Positions 33,267 to 45,364 of a stretch of DNA of 64,000 bases are shown piece after piece. How positions within the stretch are numbered: the first letter of the stretch is position 1; every line of letters starts with the position of its first letter. The notes beneath the pieces were generated by a model, which did not search any database, had not been told where the DNA came from, and saw only the letters and a list, made by a program, of their open reading frames with translations. A program made the translations under genes and the position numbers. The DNA is from Lonicera japonica (taxonomy: Eukaryota > Streptophyta > Magnoliopsida > Dipsacales > Caprifoliaceae): NCBI GenBank assembly GCA_021464415.1, contig CM038468.1, positions 28,632,969 through 28,696,968 of the forward strand, given 5' to 3'.

Positions 33267-33841
33267 CCACTACACCAAAAACAAGATTTTATCACACCTT
33301 TTATGCGGCATTTTGTCATGGTCCGTGACCGTGACAACAGGCTATTCCTCAGTTTTTATGACATATTCCTAAGTGATCGTAATAATTTTGTCACAGTCAA
33401 AGACCGTAACAAATTTCAATTGTTGTCACAAGTTCATTTGGTCATAATCTTTGTCCGTGAAAATATCAACGTAATGCGTTTGTAACTCCATGCCACGCAA
33501 ATACAATTTATAATATAAAAAATAATTAATAATTACTCAATGATCAAATATATTACTATTAACCAAAGATCATCAGATTTTAAAATGCCAATGACAAGTG
33601 CAAAATAAAAATGCAAATATATATTAAGAATCATAGTAAATAATACTATTTGTCACAGTCACTGACTGTAGCAAGCTCTACTCCATGTCCAGGTCGATGA
33701 CCGTAATAAAATATCGTTTTGGTCATAGACTTATCTCACAGAATTGTCACGAATGTGTCACAATTGTTAACCGTGACAAAGATGTTTGTCCTGCTTAACT
33801 ACGGTCATTGACCGTGACAAATTCCTTTTTTTTGTTGTATT
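33267..33841. repeat. subterminal block A with left terminal repeat
   Basis: It contains at least eight copies of words such as tggtccgtgaccgtgaca, ggtcattgaccgtgaca and gtcactgactgta in both orientations. Such dense short inverted motifs are typical of subterminal transposase-binding sites of CACTA elements. It has homologues at 35508-36039, 47955-48494 and 49371-49911. Confidence 0.85.
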
Positions 33842-34074
33842 GGGTACATGGTTTTAGAATTCTATTATTGTCTCATATTTTTTATTTAAGCAATTTATCT
33901 CTGTTATTTGTGTCTTATCTTCTAATAATTTACAGTCACAAAAGCATAGAACTAAGACCACTATATTATAAGTTTATATATATATGTACATGTAAAATCA
34001 GTAAAGAAGTTTAGAGAGAGAAACCTGTGAGTTGCTGAGGACTATAGCCGTAAATTTATACATTTCTAATCAAG

Positions 34075-34240
34075 TCTATAGGTAGAGAGGTTTGCACAGT
34101 ATTTTCCTTTTCAAGTAATGAACAAGCAAATCCGCATTTGTTAGCTGAAATCTCTATCCCGGTGGAATTGAGTTACAGTTGAAGGTGACACTGCCACTGG
34201 TCGGCGGCCATGGCTGGTCATTGCTACTGCCATTCACCAT
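34075..34240 (-). pseudogene. captured NAC-domain first exon, copy 1
   Basis: From the ATG at 34240 the frame leads to a NAC subdomain A remnant: SIPPG, a stop in place of Tyr or Phe, then RFQLTNADLLVHYLKRKI (consensus PPGFRFHPTDEELxxHYLxxK). Only the first exon is present and no subdomain C to E DNA-binding region follows. NAC proteins are plant transcription factors. This is a transposon-captured fragment, not a gene. Confidence 0.8.
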
Positions 34241-34615
34241 TGATATAGAACTCATGTTTTTAAAATTAAAAATACTCATTACAATAGTTGTAAAAATGCC
34301 AAGGAAATTAAATAATTGTTATAATATTTGACTAAAAATTCCCTCATACGCAATAAATTCCAATAATAAAAGTCGCGAACAAAATCCTAAAACTCCTAGA
34401 AAAAATAGTCCTAAATGGATTTCATAAACTAATGAGTCATTTATTTGTATGACTTATAAGTACTTTGTTCTCTCACAAACACAAGGATTACTCAAAATTA
34501 TTATTTTTTGTATTTTTATTTTCTTGGTGGTATTTTTAGCTTTTTATTATCTAAGCCTCCATGGAACGCTGTACGTGATGCTTTATAGACTTTTAAATAT
34601 ATGTAAATTCCCTGA

Positions 34616-35392
34616 GGGTGTGTTTGGAAACCTCAATTTCATGCTATGGAATTGGAATTGCAGCATGGTTTTAGAATTCCATTGTTTAGATGAAAAAAAA
34701 GGTCATAGTTTTAGAATTTCGATACAATTTCAAAACTATCAATTTTAAGCGATTGAATTCCATATGAAGAGTAGAGTTTTTCATTTCCAATTCTTATTGA
34801 ATTCTAAAAACTACTTATTATCAATCACCACACTCCACCTCAACTCTTTTTTCCACCCCCGACCACCACAACACAAAGTGCCCATCCCCCCCCCCCAACC
34901 AAACACCACTTTACAAAAAGGCACCACCATTATAACTAGATATATATTAGAAATGTACAACGTATATAAAAATACATATGTACACATTTTATATATTATT
35001 TATCTATAGTACATATAATATATATTCACGTATTTTAATTTTAATTATATACATAGTAAATAAATGTATGCATATGTATATTATATGTACACTATATATA
35101 CTACTAAACAAACTTCCCACCACCATCTACTGATGACATCTACTCTCGGAGCTTCGGTGATCTATTTAGACTTTGGTTGTGGGTGGTGTGTCAGACGTTT
35201 TTCATGATCGTTGTTTCTTTGGAATTTCAAATGAATTCGATAAATAAACCAAACAAATAAATTTTGAATTCTAATAAAAATCCAAATGAAAACTATAAAC
35301 AATCTAAACAATAGTATTGTAATTCTTTGACATTGCAATTCTATAAAATCACAATTTTTATTGAATTCCAAAACTGTGAAACAAAATGCATC
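34616..35392. mobile_element. ~780-base MITE, copy in unit 1
   Basis: It starts GGGTGTGTTTGG after ...CCTGA and ends before ...TGACAATATTTTG. Unit 3 lacks it (ATTTCCTGGATAATATTTTG near 49241-49260), giving an in-window empty site. Interior halves are partly complementary (ttagaattccatt / aattctaaa). A poly-C run lies at about 34889-34898. Ends and a 3-base TGA duplication suggest the PIF/Harbinger (Tourist-like) group, not proven. Confidence 0.72.
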
Positions 35393-35507
35393 CTGACAAT
35401 ATTTTGTTAGAATAGTGAGAAATGTATTTAACAAAATACTATGACAATGTGTGAAAAGTATATATATATATAATACAATCATTTACATAAAAAATTTGAC
35501 TTTGCCA

Positions 35508-36039
35508 CTTATTCCTTGATTTTTATGCCATATTCATACAATTAATGACCGTAACAATTTTGCCACAGTCAAAGACCGTGACAACTTTCAATTGTTGTCA
35601 CAGGTTCATTTGGTCACAATATTTGTTTGTAACAATATCCACGCAATGCATTTATAAGTTCATGTCACGCAAATACAATTTATAATGAAAAAAAATAATT
35701 GCTCAATGATCAAATCTGTTATTATTAACCAAAAGGTCATTATATTATGTCAACGATAAGTGCAAAATAAAAATACAAATATATGTTAAGAATCGTAATA
35801 AGTTATACTATTTGCCATGGTCACTAACTGTAGCAAGCTCTACTCCACATCACAGTCAATGACTGTAAAAACATAACGTCGTTGTCATAGATCTATCTCA
35901 TACAATTGTCACGAATGTGTCACAGTTGTTGACCATGACAAAGATGTTTGTTTCGGTGCTAGTTGCCACGGTTAATGACCATGACAAAAGGCCTTAACCA
36001 CGATCATTGACAGTGATAAATTCCCGTTTTTGGTGTACT
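35508..36039. repeat. subterminal block B
   Basis: Homologous to block A from about 33337 on, same orientation, ending CCGTTTTTGGTGTAC, which is close to an intact terminal repeat. The left terminal repeat is missing. It is preceded by acaatattttgtt...aatgtattt, which also precedes blocks C and D. Confidence 0.85.
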
Positions 36040-36181
36040 AGGTACACAATTTTAGAATTCGATTAGTATCTCATCTTTTCTATTTGAGCAATTCTTCTTT
36101 GTTATTTATGTCTCATCTTCGAACACAATCACAAAAGCATACAAATAAGAGTACTATAATCTAAAAAGATATTGATATATA

Positions 36182-36665
36182 GAGAGAATATCTTGTATGC
36201 ACTAGTGTGTACGACTAGTGGTTTCGCGCGAAAATCGATGTTTAAACATTGGCTTTTTTTTCTTTACTTGGTCAAAACATCTGCTTTACTCTCTCCGTCT
36301 CTCTAAAAAAAGAGACTAAACCCCCACCTCCGATTTCCAACATCTCCGATGGGCTCTCTCTCTTTAAAATCGAGGATGAGTTTTTGACGAACTTTCGATG
36401 AAGCTTCTGATTTCCAACAACTCCGACAGGCTCTCTTTAAAACTTCAAACAACGAAGCTCGCTCTTTTTCTCCCCATTCCGGCTACAAAGCTCGCCCTCT
36501 CTCTGTCTCCTCTTATTTTGATGACAAAATTGTAAGTGTATTTCTTTATCTTCTTGTATTGTATTTTCAAAATTAAGGCTTGCAAGTTGGGAGTGTAAGG
36601 TCTAGATTTGTCCTGTTCTTGTCCTACTTGTTGGTTTATTATAGTTAGTATATTTCATTGATTAG
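36182..36665. repeat. left terminal inverted repeat of FAR1-type MULE
   Basis: About 480 bases complementary to 44440-44845 with moderate divergence, e.g. GAGAGAATATcTTGTAtGCACTAGTG against GAGAGAATATaTTGTAcGCACTAGTG. It is rich in CTC and TCT near the middle. Confidence 0.85.
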
Positions 36666-36685
36666 ACCGCAAAATTATTGTTAGT

Positions 36686-37270
36686 TTACAATAACATGCA
36701 AAATGAAGACTTGTGTTGTTTACCAAGTTGACAAGTATCACAAATTTTATCTTTAACAAATTTAGTTTTAGGCAATCCTTTAACTAATTCCTTTTTAAAT
36801 AATTTATTAATTAAATCCATATTAGCATGACCTAATCTTCTATGCCATAACCAAGAAGCATAATTTAACACAGATAAACATTTAACATCTTGTTGAGACA
36901 AATTATCAAATTCAAGAGTATATACGTTATTAGATCTATAAGCAACAAACAAGATAGAATTATCACTAATATTTTTAACAATGCAACATTCAGACTTAAA
37001 AATAACTTCATAACCTTTATCACATAATTGACTAATACTAAGCAAGTTATGTTTTAAACCATCAACAAGTAAAACATTATTAATATAAGAAGATTTATTA
37101 CCAACTTTACCTATACCAATGATTTTACCTTTGGTGTTATCTCCAAATGTGACGTTGCTTCCTTATTTAGAGTGAGACTCAAGAAATTTCTCTTTTCTCC
37201 CGTCATGTGTTTCGAGCATCAACTATCCAATAACCATTTTATTTTGCTAGCTTTTGTTCTCATGCAAATC
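36686..37270 (-). pseudogene. copia protease remnant and gag-pre-integrase domain
   Basis: At about 37220-37180 the protease motif WLLDS-stop-CSKHMTG shows the active-site DSG with Gly turned into TGA. Then come VTFGDNTKGKIIGIGKV, LLSISQLCDKGY and the HHCC zinc site WHRRLGHANMD...CDTCQLGKQHKSSF. This is the order of Ty1/copia pol. It stops just before the integrase core. Confidence 0.88.
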
Positions 37271-39014
37271 TACACCAAAATCTTAAGCAACTTTTCTTTT
37301 GGTACCCAAAATAAGTTGGGTCCTTTGGGGTTAGCGTACATAGTGGTTCCTTTAGAAATCCAAGCAAGTTTGTTCTTAGTAAAATCCTTTTCTTTGTAAT
37401 AACAAGAATGTGCATTATGAGTGTTTCTTCCACAAAATGAACAAAGATTAGTGGGATTATGCGGTGTGTATGTTTTGAAGAAATTTTTGTAATCCTTTTG
37501 GTTATGAATTTGATTGTAACCCAAACCGGCTTTATCAAAGATACACCTTTGTACTCCCAATAGTTTATCCAAGTTATTTTTTCCATTTGTGAACTTGGTT
37601 AGACTATTAGTTAAATCCTTTACTTTTTCTTTCAAATCCTCATTTTCTAGTGCAAGTAAGTTTAAAGTCTCATTTTTTTTTCCATTTTTCAAATAATTGA
37701 TTTCCTTTTTAAAATCAATGTTTTCCTTTTCTAAAGTTTCACATTTGGTAGAAGTAATGGAATTTTCTTTCTTGAGACTTGCATATTTTTTTGAGAGAAT
37801 TTCAAATTTAATATGTAATTCTTCAAACATAGTATATAGTTCATCATATTCATTATGCACACTTTCATTATCATCAAAATTATCACTAAATGAGCTATAG
37901 TTAGAGTTTACCTCATTTTCATTTGCCATAAGACAAAGGTTAGCTTTTTCTTCATCGCTAGAATCGGCATCCGATTCTCTTTCTTCGAAATCGCTCCATG
38001 TTCCTTTTAGTGCATGTTTCACTTGTTTCAATACTTTATCTCGTTTATCCCTTTTTTTCCTTATTTCTAACTGGACAATTTGGCTTGATATGACCGGGTT
38101 CATGGCAATGATAGCACTTTTTGATTTGTTCATTTTCTCCTCTTTGTTGATATGGTCGATCGTTGTTTCTTCTAGAGGATGATGGATATTTGTTATCCTT
38201 TCTTTGAGAATTTTTCTTCTTAGCTAAAAATTTTATAAATTTTCTAGATAAAAGCGCCATGTCTTCATCACCATCCATTGATACATCATTATCTTCATGT
38301 TGGATAGTTTTGAGAGCTAAAGTTTTCTTTGATTTTGTATCATCTTCTTCTTCTTCTCTTTGAAGTTCCTTCTCATGGGTTTTTAGAGATCCCAAAAGCT
38401 CATCCATGCTGAGTGTTTTGAGATTCTTTGCTTCTTGAATCGCCGTCACTTTTGGACGCCACTTCTTTGGAAGAATCCTAAGAATTTTTCTTATCTTATC
38501 TTCATTAGAATAAGCTTTTTCAAGAAGATCCAAATCATTAGTAATAATAGAAAATCTAATATACATGGAAGCAAGAGATTCATTATGCTCCGTTTTAAAG
38601 AATTCATAATCATGAACAAGCATATTTATGTTATTGTCTTTAACTTGAGTGGTTCCTTCGTAGGTAACCTCAAGTTTATCCCAAATTTCTTTGGCCGTTT
38701 TGCAACTCGAAATTTTGTTATATTCAACCATGCTTAATGCACAATTTAAAGCATTTAAGGCTTTAGTATTATATTGAATTTTATTAATATCATTTTCATC
38801 ATACTCAGACATTTTCTTAGGAACAAGTTTTTTACTATCATCTCTTTTGGTAATTTCATAGGGTCCTTCAAGTACAACTCTCCATTATTCAAAATCACTA
38901 GATTGTAAAAATATACTCATTATACTTTTTCAATAGCTATAATTTTTACCATCAAATAGAGGTGGTCTATAGGTGGAAAGATCTTCGAAAAAACCGGTTT
39001 CTTGATATATAGAC
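37270..39014 (-). pseudogene. copia GAG (UBN2 type)
   Basis: It starts MSIYQETGFFEDLSTYR near 39014 and has two stops before the long open part 38812-38045 (DUF4219/UBN2 fold: SCKTAKEIWDKLEVTYEGT, LRILPKKWRPKVTAIQEAK). A CCHC knuckle CYHCHEPGHIKPNCP (CX2CX4HX4C) follows, and in another frame an acidic and coiled-coil tail (37270-38133) with a second CSFCGRNTHNAHSC knuckle. It is homologous to the GAG at 61872-62975. It assembles virus-like particles in active elements. Confidence 0.88.
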
Positions 39015-39060
39015 ATGATCATAAACTCTAAGATTGTTAAATCAAAATAAGAGTACAACC

Positions 39061-39072
39061 TCTGATACCAAT
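39061..39072 (-). promoter_or_regulatory. primer-binding site of truncated copia element
   Basis: The minus strand reads ATTGGTATCAGAGG directly after the LTR end CCAACA, a tRNA-Met primer site that continues to about 39059. Confidence 0.88.
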
Positions 39073-40645
39073 TGTTGGTCGAAAAACAACCCTGGAGGGA
39101 GGTGAATATGGTTTTAAAAATTTAATGCAGAATTAAAACGTTTTTAAAATATTTAAGCAAAGCAACTTAGCTAAGCAACAATATTAAGAAAATAATAAAC
39201 TTCAAGTAATCAATTCCAAGATAAGCAAATAAGCAATCTCAAAATACAAGTAATAATATAGTAATAAAAAGAGAGCTTGAGTTTAGAAAGATTAAACCAA
39301 TTTGAAGCTCGAGACTTTTTGTCCTCACGGTTCGGTTTCCTAAAACATACGTCTGCGCTCGGTTAGTTTTCCGAGAATTTTCACTATTTAATCTTCTTCG
39401 GGTGAAGATCAAACCTCAATACAAATGTTGTTATGCACGCAACACTCACAATGTAGTTATATACACTACACTTTTCACAAAATATGCTCTCTTACTCTAC
39501 AAAGAGACAAACTCTCTTTTGAAATGAAGAATGAATTGCTTGTGGTGATACACACCAATACAATAACTCTCAAGTGTATTTGAAGATTACAAATCAAGCT
39601 CACACTAGAGTTATCAAGATTGATCAAAAATATATAGCTCAAAAGATGAAAGATTGATCAAAATGTGTTCTTGAATCTTTGTATATTTGAATATATGAAT
39701 AATAGAGTATTAGAATAATTCAAGGTGTGTTAAAATATGTATAGAACCTCATATATATAGCTTGCAAAACCATATGGCTATTGGGGATGATTAAGAAAGG
39801 TTTTGGATTAAAGGTATACATTTTCAAACTGTTCAACAGTTAGTTTTGACAAAAAATTCAAATTTGTTTTGAATCATGCTCGAATTTGGATCATGCTCAA
39901 AAAATTCAAATTTGGATCATGCTCAAATTTTAGTCAAAAGTGCTAAGACATGTTATCTAACTACTGTAAAAATTTCAAAATGATCGGAGTCCGGGAAGGC
40001 CTCTATCTTACCGTTAGATCAAAACTATGCGAAAATTGAGCGAATTTTAAATGTAAAATAAAAATATTTTTGCAATTTAACAATTTAGTTCCAAATAAAA
40101 TTCTAATGATTTTTGAACCTCAATGATATGTTTCTAAGATACCTATTTTTATTAGAGCTTAAAATATGATCATTTAAAATTAATATGAATTTATTTTGAA
40201 ACTCGGTCTTTGTAAAATGATGTTTTTCAAATAAATTCAATTTCAAACTTGTTTGAATCAATCTTTAAAAGATGCATGAATACATTTGAGCTATAATAAT
40301 TTGATCAAAAAAGTAACTTTACATAAATCTTAAGCACTCACTCAATTACTGAATTAACGAGTCTTTGAATGCTTTGATTTGTTTCTTCGGATTGATCTTC
40401 TTTTGATACTTTTTCTTTGAAGCTTTTCATATAGTCTTTTGATCCTTTGTGCTTCATGATTTGCATTGAGAGATTTGATCTTCCTTGTCTTGTCCAATGA
40501 TCGAATAGTGAAAGAGTGATCCTTGTCATGTTTTTCTTGATTTTTTCAAGTAAATTAACCATATACTTATATCAAGAAACATGTTAAATTACACATGGTT
40601 GATTTATTGTTATTATCAAAATAAGATTAAGACCTTAGGTCAACA
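39073..40645 (-). repeat. copia 5' LTR, 1573 bases
   Basis: TGTTGACCTAAGG...TTTTCGACCAACA on the minus strand. It is related to 45370-46896 and 60021-61815 (shared tattcacc-type 3' end and (tcttaatcttattttgataat) 5' part). The right flank TGTCA (40646-40650) would be the target duplication. The left copy is deleted. Confidence 0.88.
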
Positions 40646-42290
40646 TGTCATTTACTTCTAAAATTGAACCGAACGAGGAACAAAAGATTACTCGTTGTTT
40701 TTGGTCTGATGCCACTTCAAGGCGAGCATGCAAGTTTTTTGGTGATGTTGTAATCTTTGATATTACTTATAATACTAATCGATATGGGTTGATTTTTGCA
40801 CTAATAATGAGGGTTAATAATCATGGTCAAATAATTGTTTTTGGTTGTGAATTTTTGAATCATGAGAGTATTGATGATTTTATATGGTTGTTTACTCAAT
40901 TTTTGAAAAGTATGCCCGATGATGCCCCAAAGATGATTATTACCGATCAAGACCTAGCAGTGGCTACAACATTCCTTATTATTCTTCCAATTACATTTCA
41001 TAAGTATTATAGTTTGCATATTTTATTAAAGTTTTTTAATTAAGTATATATAGAGCATCTCTTAATAATACTTGATTTTTTTTAATTTCTTTTATAGGTA
41101 TTGTATTTGGCATATTTTAATGAAATTTTCAAAGAAAATTAATGCAGTCAAGTATACTGTTTACAATCATAAATTCTCGGATTGCATTTGGAAATTAAAA
41201 ACTCCGAAAGAATTTGATTTACAATGGGAAAATCTTATTAAGAAAAGTGGGTTAGGGGGAAACAAGTGGTTGGAAGACATATATAAAATTCGTTCAAGAT
41301 GGATTCCTGTATATGTTAATCACATTTTCTCTGCTGATATGTCAAGTAGCCAACGAGCAGAGAGTGGGCATGCATTTTTCAAAAAATAATAATTTTGAAA
41401 GGCAATTCATTGGTGGATTTTATGATATAGTTTAGAAGGGGACTTTTACGCCAACGTTATAAGGAGTTGATAATTGATCACAAAGATATAATTGAAAAGC
41501 CTAAAACTAGAATAAATCAAGACTTGTTGGTGCAAATGGCTGATATTTACACAAATAAAATGCATTATAAGTTTGAGAGTGAAATGTGTGAATGCCTTAA
41601 TTATGGGATCCAGTTTCTATGGGAAACTGACAATCACCATGTTTATCAGATTCAAAGAAAAAAAGTCCAATCAAGTAAAGTTTATGAATTGATTTATGAC
41701 AAGGACTTGGATTTTATTCTTTGTGGTTATAAAAAGTTTAAAAGCGCTAGAATCCCATGTAAGCACATCCTAACATATTTAATGAGATTTGATGATATTT
41801 GATGATATTTTGAAGAGGCGGATGATAAAGGTGTGGATATAGCAGAAGACAAATCTTTGTCTTGGTGCGAAGTCAATTTATCCAATCGTCTTTGGATTTA
41901 ATTGACAAGGCCCTTGTTTGTCAAGAAACAAGAAAGATATTGAGCGATGGATTACATCGCATTAATGACGAGATTGACTAATTTCTTAGTAGCCAGGTAG
42001 GTATAGAGGCGTCTTGCGAGATACGTAATCCAATAGGTAATACTCCAATTGGTAGTAATCCAATACCAAATGTTACTAGTGTGCATGCTTCTTTTTATTT
42101 TAAAAATAGTTATAACGAACTAAATCTAGTGTGAGCAAAGGGGTATAGGAAAAGGCTCAACGGAGGAAAAGAGAAGTCATTAGTAAAGGCAAAAGAATAA
42201 AAAAATTGGACGTTGTTATAAGTGTGGTAAAGTAGGCCAGTCACATGATAAACGAAATTGTCAGGCACTTACGAATCTGTAAGTAATAAT
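40646..42290 (+). pseudogene. FAR1-type MULE transposase, N-terminally deleted
   Basis: Exon pieces 40646-41003 and 41098 onward join across a 94-base GT-AG intron (HK|YCIWHIL). MULE core motifs are present: FDITYNTNRYGL (first Asp), FGCEFLNHESIDDFIWLF, MIITDQDLAVA (second Asp), RAESGHAFFKK. A frameshift near 41385-41450 follows. The SWIM finger at about 41733-41790 reads CGYKKF...IPCKHIL, with the second Cys as Tyr. A knuckle GRCYKCGKVGQSHDKRNC lies near 42208-42265. The FAR1 DNA-binding domain is missing. Inactive. Confidence 0.85.
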
Positions 42291-42439
42291 TCATTTTCTA
42301 TTTATGTTTTCTTATTTTTTACATTGTACGATAAATCTTGATTATTTGTTTTTCTATTAATATAGGTCGTTTACGTGTAAGGATGCAAATTTGGAAGAGG
42401 GAAATGGGTTGTAAACGGAAGATGGGGATGATATAGGGT

Positions 42440-42840
42440 TGTAGTTTGAATTGAAAGGGTTGTACTATTTGAGTTTAGGTTTTAAGTTTGAATGAATGGT
42501 GTGGATGTTTTAATTTAAAGGGTTGTACTTTTTGAATTTAAGCTTTATGATTGAATGAATTATGTAGATGTTTTAATTGAAAGGGTTGTACTTTTTGAGT
42601 TTAAGCTTTATGTTTGAATGAATTGTGTGGATGTTTGAATTAAAAAGGTTGTACCTTTTGAGTTTTGGCTTTAAGTTTGAATGAATGATGTGGATGTTTT
42701 AATTGAAAGGGTTATACTTTTTGAGTTTAAGCTTATGTTTGAATGAATTGAGTGAACCTTTTAATTAAAAGGGTTGCATTTTTTACTTTATGATTTAGTT
42801 TTTGAATGAATTGTGTGAATCTTTGAATGAAACTATGTGC
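42440..42840. repeat. tandem repeat, ~63-base unit, six copies
   Basis: The phrase aaagggttgtactttttgagttt...gaatgaatt-gtgtggatgtttt recurs with gggttg at about 42458, 42520, 42583, 42646, 42709 and 42771, so the period is 62-63 bases. It lies just after the transposase end of the MULE. Copies differ by several bases each. Confidence 0.9.
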
Positions 42841-44439
42841 CAACAATATTTAACATTGAGTTATTGAATGAAATTATATAGATCTTTCAATTAAATTATT
42901 ATAATCCCAAAAATGAAGTCATTATAATAACGGAAAATGCTTCCATTTAATAGAATAAAGCAACACCAACTGATTCCAAAATCGATTACAAACATTCATT
43001 ATAACAATACCAAATTACATTACATTTTCATAACTTTTACACCACAATAAGTAGACAATGTGAGAGAAATAACTATTAAAAACTTCCATCAGGCTTTTAG
43101 ATCATGCTTTATGTTAGGTTCACCAATAGTCGAGGCATGCGACGTAGTACACTATTCTACTGTGCCAACGATACGTGATACTTTTTGAATTAAGGAGATT
43201 TTACACCAACTCAAGAAAGTATTGCATCTCTGACTTTTGCACGAGTAGTATATTCTACCACGATTATTGTTTTTGTTATTTTCACATCCACTACTTCTCC
43301 GCACTCGGATTGTTTCAAAATAAATCTAACATCTATTTCATTACGAGTTACATTACATAGTTAATGAAGTAGAAGAAGCCATTTGAATCTGCAAAATTCA
43401 AGTTTACTTAATCAAACCCACAAATAAGGTGTGTATAAAATCAAACCCACAAATCAAGGCTTTTTGAATCATATTTGGTTTGGTATTTTCACTGTAATAC
43501 TTAGTACTTACTTTCAGCATGTAATATGATAGAAAAGGCCAATATACAACACAAATCAAAATATTCAAACAATCATGTCTTTTTGGCATTAAAAATGGGA
43601 ACATAAAGAAAAAAGCACTTGCTCTAACAAAATTGGTCAAAATTCACATTCACTAGAGTACTGGACTATATGAACTACAAAACTTAAACCTTCATCGAAA
43701 AGGTAGTCCTATACAAGTATGAGCAGAACATTCAACATTATGATTGAACTATTGCCAGAACTCACTAACACTAGTTAAATTCAGCATGTGTGTAAAAATA
43801 ATGAGTACTAATTTAGAATTACCATAGCTAAATAGACAAACTAAAAAAAATTATCCCATTTTGTAGGCAATCCCATCAAAATAATTGGTGAATATAGTTT
43901 ACACGTATGAACATTAAAAAAATACCAAAAGAGAAAGGGAAAGCTGTTGGAACATGCAAGTAAAATATAAGCATCATACAAACTCAATAAAAAGAAACAT
44001 AAGAATTGCATAAACTCGTTGAATCATCAACAGAATACCAAAATTTCATTTTCATTACATTTCCCATTCCAAGAACAAATTTTAAGGCAAATTATGCCCG
44101 TAATTGTATTAAATGGTGCAAGAAAACCACATATATCCCTCATATTACATTAATGATCATAAATAACATCACCAATTCAACCCGAAATCTTCCCCTTTTG
44201 CACTAATTAACATTCCAAGCCTTCCTCAATATGTTGGCTAATCGAAAAAATAACATCACAATTACAAAAAATCCCATTATATCAACATTTTATTTGGTAA
44301 TTTCGATCACCATTCTATCAGCATTCTATTTTGGTAATTTCGGTCACCATTCTATCAGCATTCTAATTGGTGATTTCGTAAATGAATCCTCAAACCAACT
44401 TAACAACAACAACAGTAACAACCAAATTAATGAAATATA
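42841..44439. other. non-coding interior of the MULE
   Basis: No gene. A local direct repeat 'aatttcg(a/g)tcaccattctatcagcattcta' occurs twice at 44298-44366. Confidence 0.55.
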
Positions 44440-44845
44440 CTAATTAAAGCCAACCAACAAGCAGGACAAGAACAAGAAAAGGACAGGACAAATCTAGACC
44501 TCAAACTCCCAAATTGCAAGCCCTAATTTCGAAAATACAATACAAGAAGACAAAGATATACACTTACAATTTCATCATCGGAATGGAGAGAGAGAGAGCC
44601 CGTCAGAGCTATTGGAAATCGGAAGCTTCGTTGGAAGTTTATGGGAAGTTCGTCAGAAGCTTCGTCGTCGATTTTGGAGACAGAAAGCCCATTGGAGCTG
44701 TTTGGAATTCGGAGGTGGGTGTTTGGTCTATTTTTTTAGAAAGAAAGAGTAAAGCAAATGGTTTGACCAAGTAAATAAAAAAAAGAGCCAACGTTTAAAA
44801 ATCGATTTCTGCGCGGAACCACTAGTGCGTACAATATATTCTCTC
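44440..44845. repeat. right terminal inverted repeat of FAR1-type MULE
   Basis: Complement of 36182-36665. It ends ...CGTACAATATATTCTCTCTC before a (TA)n run. Confidence 0.82.
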
Positions 44846-44889
44846 TCTCTCTATATATATATATATAAAATGTACATATAAAATCCTTA

Positions 44890-45124
44890 AAGAAATTTAG
44901 AAAGAGAAACTTGTGAGTTGCTGAGGATTGTAGCCACAAATTTGTACCTCTCTAATCGAGTCCATAAGTAGAGAAGTTTGCACAGTATTTTCTTTTTCAA
45001 GAAATGAACAAGTAACTCCGCATCTGTTGGCTGAAATTTGTAGCCCGATGGAATTGAGTTAAGTTGAAGGCGGCGCTGCCATTGGTGGCAGCCATGGGTG
45101 GTTGTTGCTGCTGCCATTCACCAT
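44890..45124 (-). pseudogene. captured NAC-domain first exon, copy 2 (best preserved)
   Basis: An open stretch contains [21 protein letters not shown], a full NAC subdomain A, followed by a subdomain B-like [13 protein letters not shown]. The true start (ATG at 45124) is in another frame from the NAC part because of an indel. An in-frame ATG lies at 45117. It is still only the first exon. It shares about 1 kb of flanking sequence with copies 1 and 3. Confidence 0.82.
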
Positions 45125-45364
45125 TGATATAAAACTCGTATTTTTAAAATTAAAAATAATCGTTACAATAGTTGTAAAAATACCAAGAAAATTAAATAAT
45201 CGTTATAATGTTTGACTAAATTCACTCGTACACAATAAATTTCGATAATAAAAGGTGCAAACAAAATCCCAAAACTCTTCTGAAAAATATATCTTAGATG
45301 GATTTCATAAAACTAAAGAATTCTTTACTTGTACGACTTATGAGTATTTTGTTCCCTCATAAAC

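Larger units (their letters stand above)
36686..40645 (-). mobile_element. truncated copia element (5' LTR, gag, start of pol)
   Basis: On the minus strand: 5' LTR 40645-39073 (TGTTGACC...CCAACA), primer site, GAG, protease, gag-pre-integrase zinc domain, then an abrupt end near 36686 beside the MULE TIR. The rest of pol and the 3' LTR are gone, along with the N-terminal part of the host MULE transposase, so a deletion joined the two. The family is the same as the elements at 45370-46896 and 60021-64000. Confidence 0.88.
36182..44845 (+). mobile_element. FAR1-type Mutator-like element with long terminal inverted repeats
   Basis: Left TIR 36182-36665 (GAGAGAATATCTTGTATGCACTAG...) and right TIR about 44440-44845 are inverted copies. 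Between them lie a transposase (40646-42290), a tandem repeat, and a truncated copia insertion. It sits in a (TA)n stretch of unit 2. Sister units 1 and 3 show the uninterrupted site (ctataatctaaatatatata...gtacatgtaaaatca). The target duplication cannot be delimited in the TA run. Confidence 0.82.

Noticed and set aside
34075..34240. NAC transcription factor gene
   Set aside because: Only a first-exon fragment exists, in three copies inside a transposon. No DNA-binding subdomains follow.
40338..40562. Small ORF in the copia LTR, with similar ORFs at 45487-45702, 60137-60373 and 63433-63669
   Set aside because: The DNA is homologous between LTRs, but the reading frame is not kept and stops differ. 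No conserved protein.
42440..42840. CRISPR-like array
   Set aside because: The 63-base units are contiguous tandem repeats without unique spacers, and the context is a plant transposon.
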